From contig OZ241749.1 of assembly GCA_965200945.1 (NCBI GenBank), positions 2,232,001 through 2,296,000 on the forward strand: a stretch of 64,000 bases of DNA, given 5' to 3'. Each line of letters begins with the position of its first letter. Position 1 is the stretch's first letter. A program made the position numbers and the translations under genes. The notes under the pieces are model-generated. The model ran no database searches and had not been told where the DNA came from. It was given only the letters and a program-made list of their open reading frames with translations. This document shows, piece after piece, positions 51,378-59,248 of this stretch. This DNA is from JADCRZ01 sp965200945 (GTDB taxonomy: Bacteria > Bacteroidota > Bacteroidia > Chitinophagales > Chitinophagaceae).

Positions 51378-52236
51378 GGTCTATAAGATATTCAAGAAGC
51401 CGAGAACCTATATCAGCTTTGCTGCCATCGCGGCCATGGTCGCCATTGTGCAGGTGGCCCTGAAGGCGGACGGCATCTCCTATCTCGAATTTTTGATGGG
51501 CAGCCTGAAAGACTCGATCGTGATCCCTTACGAAACGGTTCTCAACGGCTACCTGGTTTGTTTCATCATCCTGAACCTCTTACTCATTCACATCCCGTTG
51601 CTGGTAGCGCTGGTGGCGGGCGATGCGATAGCCGGCGAAGCCAATATGGGCACCCTCCGCCTGCTGCTGACACGCCCGGTTAGCCGCACCCGGTTCATGC
51701 TGGTAAAGTTTACAGCCTGCATGATCTATACCATCATGCTGCTTATCTGGATGGCCCTGCTGTCGCTGCTGCTGAGCGTACTGCTCTTCGGCACCAACGA
51801 CATGATCATCACGCGCAACGACGTGGTGGAACAGATCCAGCGCAGTGATGTGCTCTGGCGTTATATCGCGGCCTTCGCCTATGCGGCCGTGGCCCTCACC
51901 ACCGTGGCGGCCCTCGCCTTCCTCCTCTCCGTGTTTGCAGAAAATTCGATCGGACCCATCGTTTCCACCATCAGCATTGTCATTGTATTCACCATTCTCT
52001 CTGAAATGCAGATCCCAATTTATGATACCACGGTGAAGCCCTGGCTCTTTACCTCGCACATGCTCGCCTGGAAAGGATTCTTTTATTCCAGGTCGGATGC
52101 CGACGGGCAGGCGATCAGGGGCAGTCTCGAAAACCTGCCGGCGATCATGCGCAGCCTGAGCATCCTGCTGGGGTATATCACGCTGTTTGTCGGATCGGCC
52201 ATTGTCATCTTCAACAAAAAAGATATCCTGTCTTAA
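51355..52236 (+). CDS. ABC-2 type permease
   Basis: A 293-residue inner-membrane protein with six helices (about 16-33, 62-88, 118-145, 170-195, 202-220 and 265-285). It pairs with the overlapping ATPase. The ABC-2 fold usually exports lipids, polysaccharides or drugs. The LolA-like secreted protein one base downstream suggests lipid or lipoprotein handling, but the Lol pathway proper uses LolCDE, so the cargo is unknown. Confidence 0.85.
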   Translation: MWALLQIEVYKIFKKPRTYISFAAIAAMVAIVQVALKADGISYLEFLMGSLKDSIVIPYETVLNGYLVCFIILNLLLIHIPLLVALVAGDAIAGEANMGTLRLLLTRPVSRTRFMLVKFTACMIYTIMLLIWMALLSLLLSVLLFGTNDMIITRNDVVEQIQRSDVLWRYIAAFAYAAVALTTVAALAFLLSVFAENSIGPIVSTISIVIVFTILSEMQIPIYDTTVKPWLFTSHMLAWKGFFYSRSDADGQAIRGSLENLPAIMRSLSILLGYITLFVGSAIVIFNKKDILS

Positions 52237-52237
52237 T

Positions 52238-52930
52238 ATGAAAAAATTTATCAGTCTCTCTGTTGCCCTCTTCCTCTTGTCGGCGGCATTTGCGCAGCCG
52301 GCGATGGTGCTGCTGCAAAAAGTAAGGGAGAAAATCGACAAGGTGAAAGATTACCAGGCGAGCGGTGTGATGAAGACCAACGTGCCTTTTATGAAGGTGC
52401 CCGTGGCCGATGTAACGGTCTATTTCAAGAATCCCGACAAGATCAGGATCAAAAATGAAAAAGGGATCTCGCTTGTTCCGAAGGGTGCACTCAGCATGAG
52501 CCTGAACCAGCTGATGGCCAACAAAAATTTTACCGCACTGGAAGCCGGTACCGACAAGGTGAACAACGTACCGGTAAAAGTGATCAAGCTGCTGCCGCTC
52601 GATGAAAGTGCGCAGATAGCGGTGTCGACCCTCTACATCGACGAAGCCAATGCCCTTATCCTGAAAGCCCGCACCACTACCCGCGAGAGCGGTACCTATG
52701 AGCTGGTGATGACATACGGCAAGTTTGCAGACTACGCGCTTCCCGAGAAAGCAACGTTCACCTTCAACATCAGCGAATACAAATTACCCAAAGGAATAAC
52801 GTTCGACTACGACGACGGCAACCAGAAAAAGACCAATAACAACCAGCTCAGCAGCAACAAAGGCATGCTGGAGATCACCTACAACGATTACAAGATCAAT
52901 CGGGGCGTGCCCGACAGTGTGTTCAAGTGA
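52238..52930 (+). CDS. LolA-like periplasmic protein
   Basis: A 230-residue protein with a signal peptide (about 1-19, ending AFAQ) and the half-barrel pattern of the outer-membrane-lipoprotein-sorting family (VTVYFKNPDKIRIKNEKG, VIKLLPLDESAQIAVSTLYI, KNNNQLSSNKGMLEITYNDY). The ATG follows the permease stop by one base; an upstream in-frame start inside the permease is discarded. Third gene of the ABC/permease/LolA-like set. Canonical LolA would carry a lipoprotein; here it may carry a lipid for the ABC pair. Confidence 0.8.
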   Translation: MKKFISLSVALFLLSAAFAQPAMVLLQKVREKIDKVKDYQASGVMKTNVPFMKVPVADVTVYFKNPDKIRIKNEKGISLVPKGALSMSLNQLMANKNFTALEAGTDKVNNVPVKVIKLLPLDESAQIAVSTLYIDEANALILKARTTTRESGTYELVMTYGKFADYALPEKATFTFNISEYKLPKGITFDYDDGNQKKTNNNQLSSNKGMLEITYNDYKINRGVPDSVFK

Positions 52931-52960
52931 GAGGACACGTGGCGTGAGATCGGGCGTACC

Positions 52961-52975
52961 ATGGTTGTAAACCAT
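52961..52975. repeat. Short hairpin after the LolA-like gene
   Basis: ATGGTT-GTA-AACCAT is a perfect 6-bp hairpin 30 bases after the stop, probably 3' stabilising. It precedes a REP-like copy by about 90 bases. Confidence 0.35.
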
Positions 52976-53065
52976 ACCTCTTCGAAACCCTGCTGCACCT
53001 ATCGCTTGTACCTCCAATCCGCTTGTCATCTTCGCGCAGGCGCAGTTGCATGCCTGGTTTTGTTG

Positions 53066-53085
53066 AGACGCGACATATAGCGTCT
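53066..53085. repeat. REP-like palindrome, copy 4
   Basis: AGACGC (53066-53071) pairs with GCGTCT (53080-53085) around an 8-base loop; the core ACGCGA-CATA-TAGCGT keeps the 16-base architecture of copies 1-3 with one base pair lost. It lies between convergent genes. Confidence 0.5.
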
Positions 53086-53095
53086 TTACGGGAGA

Positions 53096-54202
53096 TCAAC
53101 TCTCCTCCTGTATCTTCTCATCCACCGCATTGGCGAGGATTTCGGCGGTTACTTTCTTGAGCGGGTTCACATGATTTTCTGCGTAGGTCTGGCGCTGCTG
53201 GCAGATGTCGATGCAGGAAAAGACAGCCTGCATGAAAGAGGCTGCATCCGCGCGGTTCTTCCCGGCGATGTCGAAGGCCGTGCCATGGTCGGGTGAGGTA
53301 CGTACGCCCTGCATGCCGGCCGTATAATTCACACCTTCGCCGAAAGCCAGCGATTTGAACGGGATCAGTCCCTGGTCGTGGTACATGGCCAGCACGCCGT
53401 CGAACTTTTCATGCTGCCCCCGTGCAAAAAAGGCATCGGCACTGAAGGGTCCGCGGATAATAAGGTTGTTGTTCTGTTTGAATTCGTTGATGGCCGGAAT
53501 GATGATCTGCTCTTCCTCCGAACCGATCAGTCCGTCGTCTCCTGCATGCGGGTTGAGCGCCAGAACGGCGATCTTTGGTTTGTCGATCCCGAAATCCTGG
53601 ATCAGGCTTTCCTTCATGATCGCCAGTTTCGATAAGATGGCTTTCGCCGATATATTCTTTGCGATTTCGCTCACCGGCAGATGCTCCGTTACCAGTCCGA
53701 CCCGCATATTGTCGGCCACCATCAGCATCAGTACATCCTTTGCACCGAAATATTCCTGCAGGAAAGGCGTATGGCCGGTATAATTAAATTCGGGCGACTG
53801 CACGTTTTTTTTGTGGATGGGCGCCGTTACCAGTCCGGCGATCAGGTTGGCCTTCAGGGCTGCGGTGGCTGCCAGCAGCGATTTAACGGCGTATTTCCCG
53901 CCTTGCTCCGTGAGTTGGCCGGGCTGTATCGCCACTTCTTCTTCCCAGCAGTTGAACACATTCACCTGTTTGTGATTGATGCGGTTCAGCTCCTTGGTGC
54001 TGTGATAGTTGAAGGTGCCTTCCGTAACGGATTTTTTATAGAAATTGATGGCTTTATTCGAAGCAAACACAACCGGGGTGCAGATCTCCAGCAGCCGCGG
54101 TTCGGATATGGTTTTAATGATCAGCTCGATCCCGATACCGTTCAGATCCCCGCAGGATATACCGATAACAGGCTTCAGATTCTCCACGACTGGATTACTC
54201 AT
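53096..54202 (-). CDS. pdxA: 4-hydroxythreonine-4-phosphate dehydrogenase
   Basis: A 368-residue enzyme of vitamin B6 synthesis that oxidises 4-phosphohydroxythreonine. Seen: ISCGDLNGIGIELIIKTI, GHTPFLQEYFG, MYHDQGLIPFKSLAFGEG and DHGTAFDIAGKNRADA. Divergent from rsmA, the same neighbour as in E. coli (pdxA-ksgA), which supports the biosynthetic role. The second PdxA homolog in the window (34938-35966) sits in a catabolic operon. The N-terminal motif (GDLNGIGIEL) differs from the GDPAxxGPE of PdxA2. Confidence 0.92.
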   Translation of the reverse strand: MSNPVVENLKPVIGISCGDLNGIGIELIIKTISEPRLLEICTPVVFASNKAINFYKKSVTEGTFNYHSTKELNRINHKQVNVFNCWEEEVAIQPGQLTEQGGKYAVKSLLAATAALKANLIAGLVTAPIHKKNVQSPEFNYTGHTPFLQEYFGAKDVLMLMVADNMRVGLVTEHLPVSEIAKNISAKAILSKLAIMKESLIQDFGIDKPKIAVLALNPHAGDDGLIGSEEEQIIIPAINEFKQNNNLIIRGPFSADAFFARGQHEKFDGVLAMYHDQGLIPFKSLAFGEGVNYTAGMQGVRTSPDHGTAFDIAGKNRADAASFMQAVFSCIDICQQRQTYAENHVNPLKKVTAEILANAVDEKIQEES

Positions 54203-54310
54203 ACTGGCTTTTTTGTTGAATTAAACAGCGAATTTACGATTTCCCGGCTTATGCCTGCCGATCGTGGTTTGCGCCGGTGCATTCCCTGGGCCAGTTTGCA
54301 ACCGTAACTG

Positions 54311-54318
54311 TACTTTTG
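54311..54318 (+). promoter_or_regulatory. -7 promoter box of rsmA
   Basis: TACTTTTG matches TAnnTTTG and ends only 7 bases before the rsmA ATG, so the transcript may be almost leaderless. No -33 TTG at the usual spacing was seen. Confidence 0.4.
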
Positions 54319-54325
54319 CCAAAGC

Positions 54326-55078
54326 ATGCACACCTACAAAAAATCGCTGGGCCAGCATTTCCTGCACGATGAAGCAATTTGCAAACGGATCATCGCTGCC
54401 CTGCAGGAACATCCTTCCGCCAATCTGGTGGAAGTGGGACCCGGTGGCGGCGCCCTCACAAAATATCTTGTCAAAATTCCCGGGATCAACTTCCAGGCGG
54501 TTGAACTCGATACCGAGAAGATCAGTTACCTCCTGCAAACCTATCCCGGACTTGCAGGGAAGATCATTCACGCAGATTTCCTGGCCTTGCCAAAGCCATT
54601 CGATGCCCCGTTCACGGTGATCGGCAATTTCCCGTATAACATTTCTTCGCAGATACTTTTCCGGATGCTCGACTGGCGGCCCGATGTGGAACGGGTGATC
54701 GGGATGTTCCAGAAGGAAGTGGCGGAGCGGGTAGCAGCCAAGGAAGGCAGCAAGGTTTACGGGGTCACCAGCGTGCTGATACAGGCGTTTTTCGATGTGG
54801 AATATTTGTTTGAAGTGCAGGAAACGTCTTTCTACCCGCCCCCCAAAGTAAAAAGCGCCGTGATCAGGCTGCAACCAAGAAAGGAAGTGCCCGCCATGCG
54901 TTCGGAAAGGGCTTTTTTCAACCTGGTGAAAACAGCTTTTAACCAGCGCCGAAAGATGCTGCGCAACAGCGTGAAATCATTGTTTACAACGGAAACACTC
55001 CAGGATGAGATCTTTATCAAGCGGCCGGAGCAGCTGAGCCTCGAACAATTCGCGGCCTTAACCCACCGCATGAACTAA
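54326..55078 (+). CDS. rsmA: 16S rRNA dimethyladenosine transferase
   Basis: A 250-residue SAM enzyme dimethylating A1518/A1519 of 16S rRNA. Seen: LGQHFLHDEAICKRI (about 9-23), motif I EVGPGGGALTKYLV (about 37-50) and motif IV NFPYNISSQILF (about 102-113). Length near the family norm. Divergent from pdxA. It is followed by a 2-hydroxyacid dehydrogenase after 16 bases. Confidence 0.94.
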   Translation: MHTYKKSLGQHFLHDEAICKRIIAALQEHPSANLVEVGPGGGALTKYLVKIPGINFQAVELDTEKISYLLQTYPGLAGKIIHADFLALPKPFDAPFTVIGNFPYNISSQILFRMLDWRPDVERVIGMFQKEVAERVAAKEGSKVYGVTSVLIQAFFDVEYLFEVQETSFYPPPKVKSAVIRLQPRKEVPAMRSERAFFNLVKTAFNQRRKMLRNSVKSLFTTETLQDEIFIKRPEQLSLEQFAALTHRMN

Positions 55079-55094
55079 TGCAGAAAAGACCTAT

Positions 55095-56024
55095 ATGAGC
55101 AACAAAGCGATCGTAACCGCCAACGTGCACCCTTACCTGATTGAACGGCTCACCACCGCCGGGTATGAGGTAGCGTACGAGCCCAAAATAACCTACGACG
55201 AACTCGCGGAAACGATCGGCACCGCTACGGGGCTGATCGTGACCACCCGCCTGAAGATCGACCGCAGCATGCTCGAAAAAGCCACCCGTCTTAAATGGAT
55301 CGGGCGGCTGGGCAGCGGCATGGAACTGATCGATGTGGCCTTTGCGGAAAGCAACGGTATTCAGTGTGCAAGCAGTCCGGAAGGCAACCGCAATGCCGTC
55401 GGCGAACATGTGCTGGGAATGCTGCTCAACCTGTTGAATAAAATAACCATCAGCAATGCAGAAATAAAAGAAGGCAAGTGGTTGCGCGATGTAAACCGGG
55501 GCACCGAGCTTACCGGCAAGACGGTTGGCATCGTGGGTTTTGGCAACACGGGACAGGCATTTGCAAAGCTGCTGGCGCCATTTGAAGTCACCCTGCTTGC
55601 CTGTGACAAATACAGATCCGGTTTCGCGCATGGAAACATCAAGGAAGCCAACCTCGACCACATCCAGCGTTGTGCCGATGTGGTCAGTTTTCATGTGCCC
55701 CTCACCGATGAAACGCGCCACATGGCGAACGACGCCTTTTTTGAAGGACTGCGCCGGAAACCTGTTTTCCTGAATGCTTCCCGCGGTAAAGTGCACAACA
55801 CGGCGGCGCTGATCAGGGCCATCGAAGGAGGCCTGGTCAGTGCGGCCGGGCTGGATGTTCTTGAGAACGAAAAGCTGGACAGCTACACACAAGAAGAAAA
55901 ACAGCAGCTCGACTGGCTCCTTCACCAGCCCAACGTACTCATCACCCCACACATTGCAGGCTACAGCCATGAGGCATTCTACAAGATGGCAAAAGTGGTG
56001 CTTGACAAGCTGGGGGTGAAGTAA
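55095..56024 (+). CDS. D-2-hydroxyacid dehydrogenase (phosphoglycerate dehydrogenase-like)
   Basis: A 309-residue NAD-dependent oxidoreductase. Seen: catalytic-domain GRLGSGMELIDV (about 74-85), the Rossmann motif VGIVGFGNTGQAF (about 144-156), NASRGKVHNTAALI (about 230-243), and the catalytic His in ITPHIAGYSHEA (about 283-294). It lacks the C-terminal ACT domain of classical SerA, so the substrate may be 3-phosphoglycerate or another 2-hydroxyacid. Possibly co-transcribed with rsmA. Confidence 0.85.
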   Translation: MSNKAIVTANVHPYLIERLTTAGYEVAYEPKITYDELAETIGTATGLIVTTRLKIDRSMLEKATRLKWIGRLGSGMELIDVAFAESNGIQCASSPEGNRNAVGEHVLGMLLNLLNKITISNAEIKEGKWLRDVNRGTELTGKTVGIVGFGNTGQAFAKLLAPFEVTLLACDKYRSGFAHGNIKEANLDHIQRCADVVSFHVPLTDETRHMANDAFFEGLRRKPVFLNASRGKVHNTAALIRAIEGGLVSAAGLDVLENEKLDSYTQEEKQQLDWLLHQPNVLITPHIAGYSHEAFYKMAKVVLDKLGVK

Positions 56025-56066
56025 GAGGGAAGAGTTCTAAAACCACGTTAAAAGCCGTTCGGGGAC

Positions 56067-56096
56067 TCTGTCTTTATCGATATTTTTTTATATTTG
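56067..56096 (+). promoter_or_regulatory. greA promoter
   Basis: TATATTTG (56089-56096) is an exact -7 box; TCTG at 56067-56070 is a weak -33 with an 18-base spacer. The predicted start near 56102 lies just before the leader hairpin. Confidence 0.55.
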
Positions 56097-56104
56097 CCTG
56101 AATG

Positions 56105-56141
56105 CAACGTCTAGGTTCGTCCGAGACGTTGTATTTTTTTT
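56105..56141 (+). terminator. Intrinsic terminator in the greA leader (attenuator candidate)
   Basis: CAACGTCT (56105-56112) pairs with AGACGTTG (56124-56131), with an inner GG/CC pair across a TTCGT loop, followed by TA and eight T's (56134-56141). It starts only about 3 bases after the predicted transcript start, ahead of greA, so most transcripts could end as a short RNA of about 38 bases. Confidence 0.72.
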
Positions 56142-56170
56142 CTGTCATAGAGCGTAAATTTTTTAAATGT

Positions 56171-56177
56171 AAGGAGG
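56171..56177 (+). promoter_or_regulatory. Shine-Dalgarno sequence of greA
   Basis: AAGGAGG, a perfect anti-16S match, five bases before the ATG. Most other genes in the window lack such a site, and Bacteroidota rarely use it, so greA may be translated unusually well. Confidence 0.75.
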
Positions 56178-56182
56178 GATTC

Positions 56183-56656
56183 ATGAGTGATTATAACTAT
56201 GTTTCAAAAGAGGCATTTGAACAAATGAGGTCGGACCTGCACCGGATGAAGTCTGTGGACAGGCCTGCAGCTTCGCGAGCGATCGCAGAAGCCCGTGAGA
56301 AGGGAGATCTGAAAGAAAACGCGGAATACGACGCTGCCAAGGAAGCACAGGGCCTGCTGGAAGCCAAGATACAGCAGATGGAAACTGTGATCGCCAATGC
56401 CCGCATCATCGACGCGAAAGATATCGATACCAGCAAGGTAAGCCTGCTCTCGAAAGTCACCATCACCAATGTGGCCACCCGCAAATCAGTGACATACCAG
56501 GTGGTAGGTGAAAAAGAAGCCGATATCAAAGCGGGTAAAATTTCCGTGACCTCCCCCATCGGAAAAGGTTTGTTCGGCAAACAGGTCGGCGAAGTAGCCG
56601 AGATCGTAGCCCCGAATGGCAAAATGAAATTCAAGGTAGACAATATATCGGTATAA
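56183..56656 (+). CDS. greA: Transcription elongation factor GreA
   Basis: A 157-residue factor that stimulates the RNA-cleavage activity of backtracked RNA polymerase. Seen: an N-terminal coiled-coil with AIAEAREKGDLKENAEYDAA, carrying the tip acidic residues, and a C-terminal FKBP-like domain (VTSPIGKGLFGKQVGEVAEI). ATG 56183 is fixed by the SD; an upstream in-frame ATG lies at the start of the terminator hairpin and is discarded. It is preceded by a leader terminator and followed by another terminator. Confidence 0.95.
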   Translation: MSDYNYVSKEAFEQMRSDLHRMKSVDRPAASRAIAEAREKGDLKENAEYDAAKEAQGLLEAKIQQMETVIANARIIDAKDIDTSKVSLLSKVTITNVATRKSVTYQVVGEKEADIKAGKISVTSPIGKGLFGKQVGEVAEIVAPNGKMKFKVDNISV

Positions 56657-56678
56657 GCTATCAGCCCGGTACACTCGA

Positions 56679-56706
56679 AAGTCAGGAAATTTTCCTGGCT
56701 TTTTTT
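56679..56706 (+). terminator. Terminator after greA
   Basis: AAGTCAGGAAA pairs with TTTCCTGGCTT (one T-G pair), then a T7 run (56700-56706). Its T-run also supplies the -33 box of the HIT promoter. Confidence 0.82.
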
Positions 56707-56732
56707 GTGGAAGGAACTTAGATGTAAATTTG
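56704..56732 (+). promoter_or_regulatory. Promoter of the HIT gene
   Basis: TTTG (56704-56707), a 17-base spacer and TAAATTTG (56725-56732). The -7 box ends 5 bases before the ATG, so the message is probably leaderless. Confidence 0.6.
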
Positions 56733-56737
56733 GAACC

Positions 56738-57130
56738 ATGACCATCTTTTCAAAGATCATTCAGCAACAGATCCCCTCGTACAGGATTGCCGAGAACGAC
56801 CTGTTCTATGCTTTCCTCGATATTTCGCCGATGGTAAAAGGCCACACGCTGGTAGTACCCAAAGCTGAAATTGATAAGTTCTTCGATATGCCCCAGGATT
56901 ACCTGCGTGAACTGCTCCTGTTTGCCCAGCCGATCGCCCGGGCGATCGAGCAGGCGTTCGACTGCAAACGCTGCGGCCTGTCTGCCATCGGCCTTGAAGT
57001 GCCCCACGCGCATCTGCACCTGGTACCCATCAATTCGGCAGACGACCTCAACTTCACCCGCCCGAAGCTACAGCTGCCGGCCGCTGAAATGGAGGAAGCC
57101 CGCACGCTGATCCTTCAGCACCTGCGCTGA
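56738..57130 (+). CDS. HIT family hydrolase
   Basis: A 130-residue nucleotide-binding protein of the histidine-triad family. Start ATG 56738 gives TIFSKIIQQQIPSYRI, the usual N-terminus; an ATG upstream falls in the terminator. The triad is VPHAHLHLVP (His90, His92, His94). Likely hydrolyses nucleotide phosphoramidates or diadenosine compounds. Complete. Confidence 0.92.
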   Translation: MTIFSKIIQQQIPSYRIAENDLFYAFLDISPMVKGHTLVVPKAEIDKFFDMPQDYLRELLLFAQPIARAIEQAFDCKRCGLSAIGLEVPHAHLHLVPINSADDLNFTRPKLQLPAAEMEEARTLILQHLR

Positions 57131-57136
57131 ATGGTC

Positions 57137-57144
57137 TATATTTG
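57137..57144 (+). promoter_or_regulatory. -7 promoter box of the LolA-like/YidD operon
   Basis: TATATTTG, an exact match to the -7 consensus, 51 bases before the ATG. No clear -33. Confidence 0.4.
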
Positions 57145-57195
57145 CCCGCGTTAAAACCCGGATGCAGCCGCGTCCTTTTTAAAAGATCAGAGTTC

Positions 57196-57912
57196 ATGAA
57201 CAAACATCTTACCGCCGCCCTCCTTTGCCTTTTGGTGATTGCCGGCAGCGCATTTTTCCACCGTCCCTACCTGCTCGAAAAAATGTCGGCCAATATGGTC
57301 AGCAAACAAGTGCAGGGCGGCAAATCGGTCACCATCAAAGGCGAGATCTATTATACCCACGACGGCAACATGGTCACCAACTTCATCTTTCCCAAACCTT
57401 ATGTGGTCGTTTCCAACCGGCTTGGCGAAGTGAAATTGTATGATCCGGCTGCCAACACGGTGCTGCAATACCAGAATTATCTCTTCAGTACCCAGTCTTC
57501 CCAGTTTTATTATTTCCTCTCTGGCAAAGTGGCCGACATGGGTTTATCGGATGTCGGCTACGTGCAGGAAAAGACCTATCCGGAGAACAACCGGCTCATC
57601 TCCCTCTGGAAACTCAAGACCCCCGACAAAAAATCCACCATCCAGCGTGTGAAACTGGTGTACCAGGGACAGAAACCCGTGTATATGCACTATGAAGATG
57701 CGGCGGGCAAGATCATCCGCAAGGTGTTTTATTATAATTACACGCAAATTGAAAACAATTCATTCCCGAGTACGAGCACCGAGATCGTGTATGGTGAAGG
57801 TGATTCCACGGTTACCAAGACCAGTTTCACCGATTTCAAATTCAACCAGGATGCCAACAGCCAGTACTTCAATTTCAAGATTCCTTCCAATGCAAAAATC
57901 GAAAAGCAATGA
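57196..57912 (+). CDS. LolA-like periplasmic protein
   Basis: A 238-residue protein with a signal segment (about 1-20). The mature part has the strand pattern of the lipoprotein-sorting family (NMVTNFIFPKPYVVVSNRLG, VKLYDPAANTVLQYQNYL). It overlaps yidD by four bases (ATGA), so they are translated together. A LolA-like role in lipoprotein or lipid transport to the outer membrane is inferred; this is the second LolA-like protein in the window. Confidence 0.78.
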   Translation: MNKHLTAALLCLLVIAGSAFFHRPYLLEKMSANMVSKQVQGGKSVTIKGEIYYTHDGNMVTNFIFPKPYVVVSNRLGEVKLYDPAANTVLQYQNYLFSTQSSQFYYFLSGKVADMGLSDVGYVQEKTYPENNRLISLWKLKTPDKKSTIQRVKLVYQGQKPVYMHYEDAAGKIIRKVFYYNYTQIENNSFPSTSTEIVYGEGDSTVTKTSFTDFKFNQDANSQYFNFKIPSNAKIEKQ

Positions 57913-58361
57913 GTAAGCTGCTGCTGGTCACTGCCCTTCTGCTAGTTTCATCCATGCTGCATGCTCAGAACTGGAACGCTGATCTGGCGCTGCTTCGCGG
58001 GGATGCTTCCGGCGGCGTACCAGACGCTTACTACCAGCGGCCGGGCAATAACGGCAACGTGATCGATACAAAAGGAAAAGATGTGGTCTCGAAATACAAT
58101 CCGCTCACCCTGTTGCTGAAAGGCACCATGTTCACTTACCAGCATGTGATCTCCCCGCAGCTGTCGCGGCACTGCCCCTACGAGATCACCTGCTCCAATT
58201 TCAGCAAGCAGTCGATCCAGGAGTTCGGCATCGTGAAAGGTGTTTTCCTGAGCGCCGACCGCATCCTGCGCTGCAACAGGATCGGCATCCTCGATACCGA
58301 CGTGCTCGATTTCAACGACAAAGACGGCACCATCAAAGACGCTCCAAACAAATACCGATAA
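57909..58361 (+). CDS. yidD: YidD-family protein with signal peptide
   Basis: A 150-residue protein, longer than the roughly 80-residue YidD of other bacteria. The YidD core is ISPQLSRHCPYEITCSNFSK, QSIQEFGIVKGVFLSADRI and LRCNRIG, with its conserved cysteines. Extra: an N-terminal signal-like segment ending LHAQN and an extension (about 20-75). YidD normally aids Sec/YidC membrane insertion from the cytoplasmic side; the signal peptide would place this one in the periplasm. Neighbours: a LolA-like gene and two paralogous membrane proteins. Confidence 0.85.
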   Translation: MSKLLLVTALLLVSSMLHAQNWNADLALLRGDASGGVPDAYYQRPGNNGNVIDTKGKDVVSKYNPLTLLLKGTMFTYQHVISPQLSRHCPYEITCSNFSKQSIQEFGIVKGVFLSADRILRCNRIGILDTDVLDFNDKDGTIKDAPNKYR

Positions 58362-59248
58362 TGACCTTGATGGCCGCCCGTGCACGACGGCTCCTGCTGT
58401 CTGGTGTGCTCCTGCTACTTTTTACGCAAGTCCTTTTTTCGCAGCGGTTTTCTTTTCCGGAAGAGATCCGGTTTGTGCAGTACCTGCAGGACAAAGACCT
58501 TTTCCGCGATGCGCAGTTTGTGCTGAGCAGGATCGACACCAGTGCGCTTTCGGTGTCGCAGAAAGACACCGTGTTCTATCTCTCCGGCTGGGCCGCCTAT
58601 AATTTCAAACAACTCCATCTCTCTGCCGACCAGCTGCTGAAAGTATCTGCTTCCTTTCCCCTGTATAAAAAAAGCCGCTTGTTCGCCGGTTACAACCTGG
58701 CTTTCCAGGGCAGTCACGATTCTGCGCGGAGCATCGTAAGCGGACTTTCCCTTACTGACAGCATCGATCGTGAAGTGCAGCAGTTCGAGCTTGCCGGCAT
58801 CGCCCTGCTTCGAAGAGACTACCCGGAATATGCCAGAAGGCAGAAAGGCTTTACCTACACATCGTACGCACTCGAAAAGCAGGAACGGAATTTCGGACGC
58901 TACGACAGCACGATGGGCAGCCACAAACGAAGGTCACCTTTCCTTGCGGGCCTATACAGCGCCGCACTGCCGGGTGCCGGAAAGTTTTATGCAGGCAAGA
59001 AAAGCCAGGGCATCGCGGCCTTTCTGCCTATCCTCTCCCTGGGGGCCATTACCTACGAAGCCTACCGGAAAGGAGGCGTGAAAAGCGCGCGCTTCATCGG
59101 CTTCGGCTCGTTGTTCACCGTGTTCTATGTGGGTAATATCTGGGGCAGCGTATTATCAGTCAAGATCAAACAGAATGAATTTTACCGGGCTTATGACAAC
59201 CAGATCCTTTTTGACATGCATATTCCTTTGCGCAGCCTCTACAATTAA
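58361..59248 (+). CDS. TPR-like protein with C-terminal membrane part, paralog 1
   Basis: A 295-residue protein: signal or anchor (about 8-27), helical repeats (about 35-180) and a C-terminal domain with LYSAALPGAGKFYAGKKSQGI, then hydrophobic helices (about 220-270). The PGxGxFYAGK motif recalls DUF5683-like Bacteroidota proteins. It overlaps yidD by one base and the next paralog by 56 bases. Function unknown, perhaps envelope assembly with YidD. Confidence 0.68.
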   Translation: MTLMAARARRLLLSGVLLLLFTQVLFSQRFSFPEEIRFVQYLQDKDLFRDAQFVLSRIDTSALSVSQKDTVFYLSGWAAYNFKQLHLSADQLLKVSASFPLYKKSRLFAGYNLAFQGSHDSARSIVSGLSLTDSIDREVQQFELAGIALLRRDYPEYARRQKGFTYTSYALEKQERNFGRYDSTMGSHKRRSPFLAGLYSAALPGAGKFYAGKKSQGIAAFLPILSLGAITYEAYRKGGVKSARFIGFGSLFTVFYVGNIWGSVLSVKIKQNEFYRAYDNQILFDMHIPLRSLYN

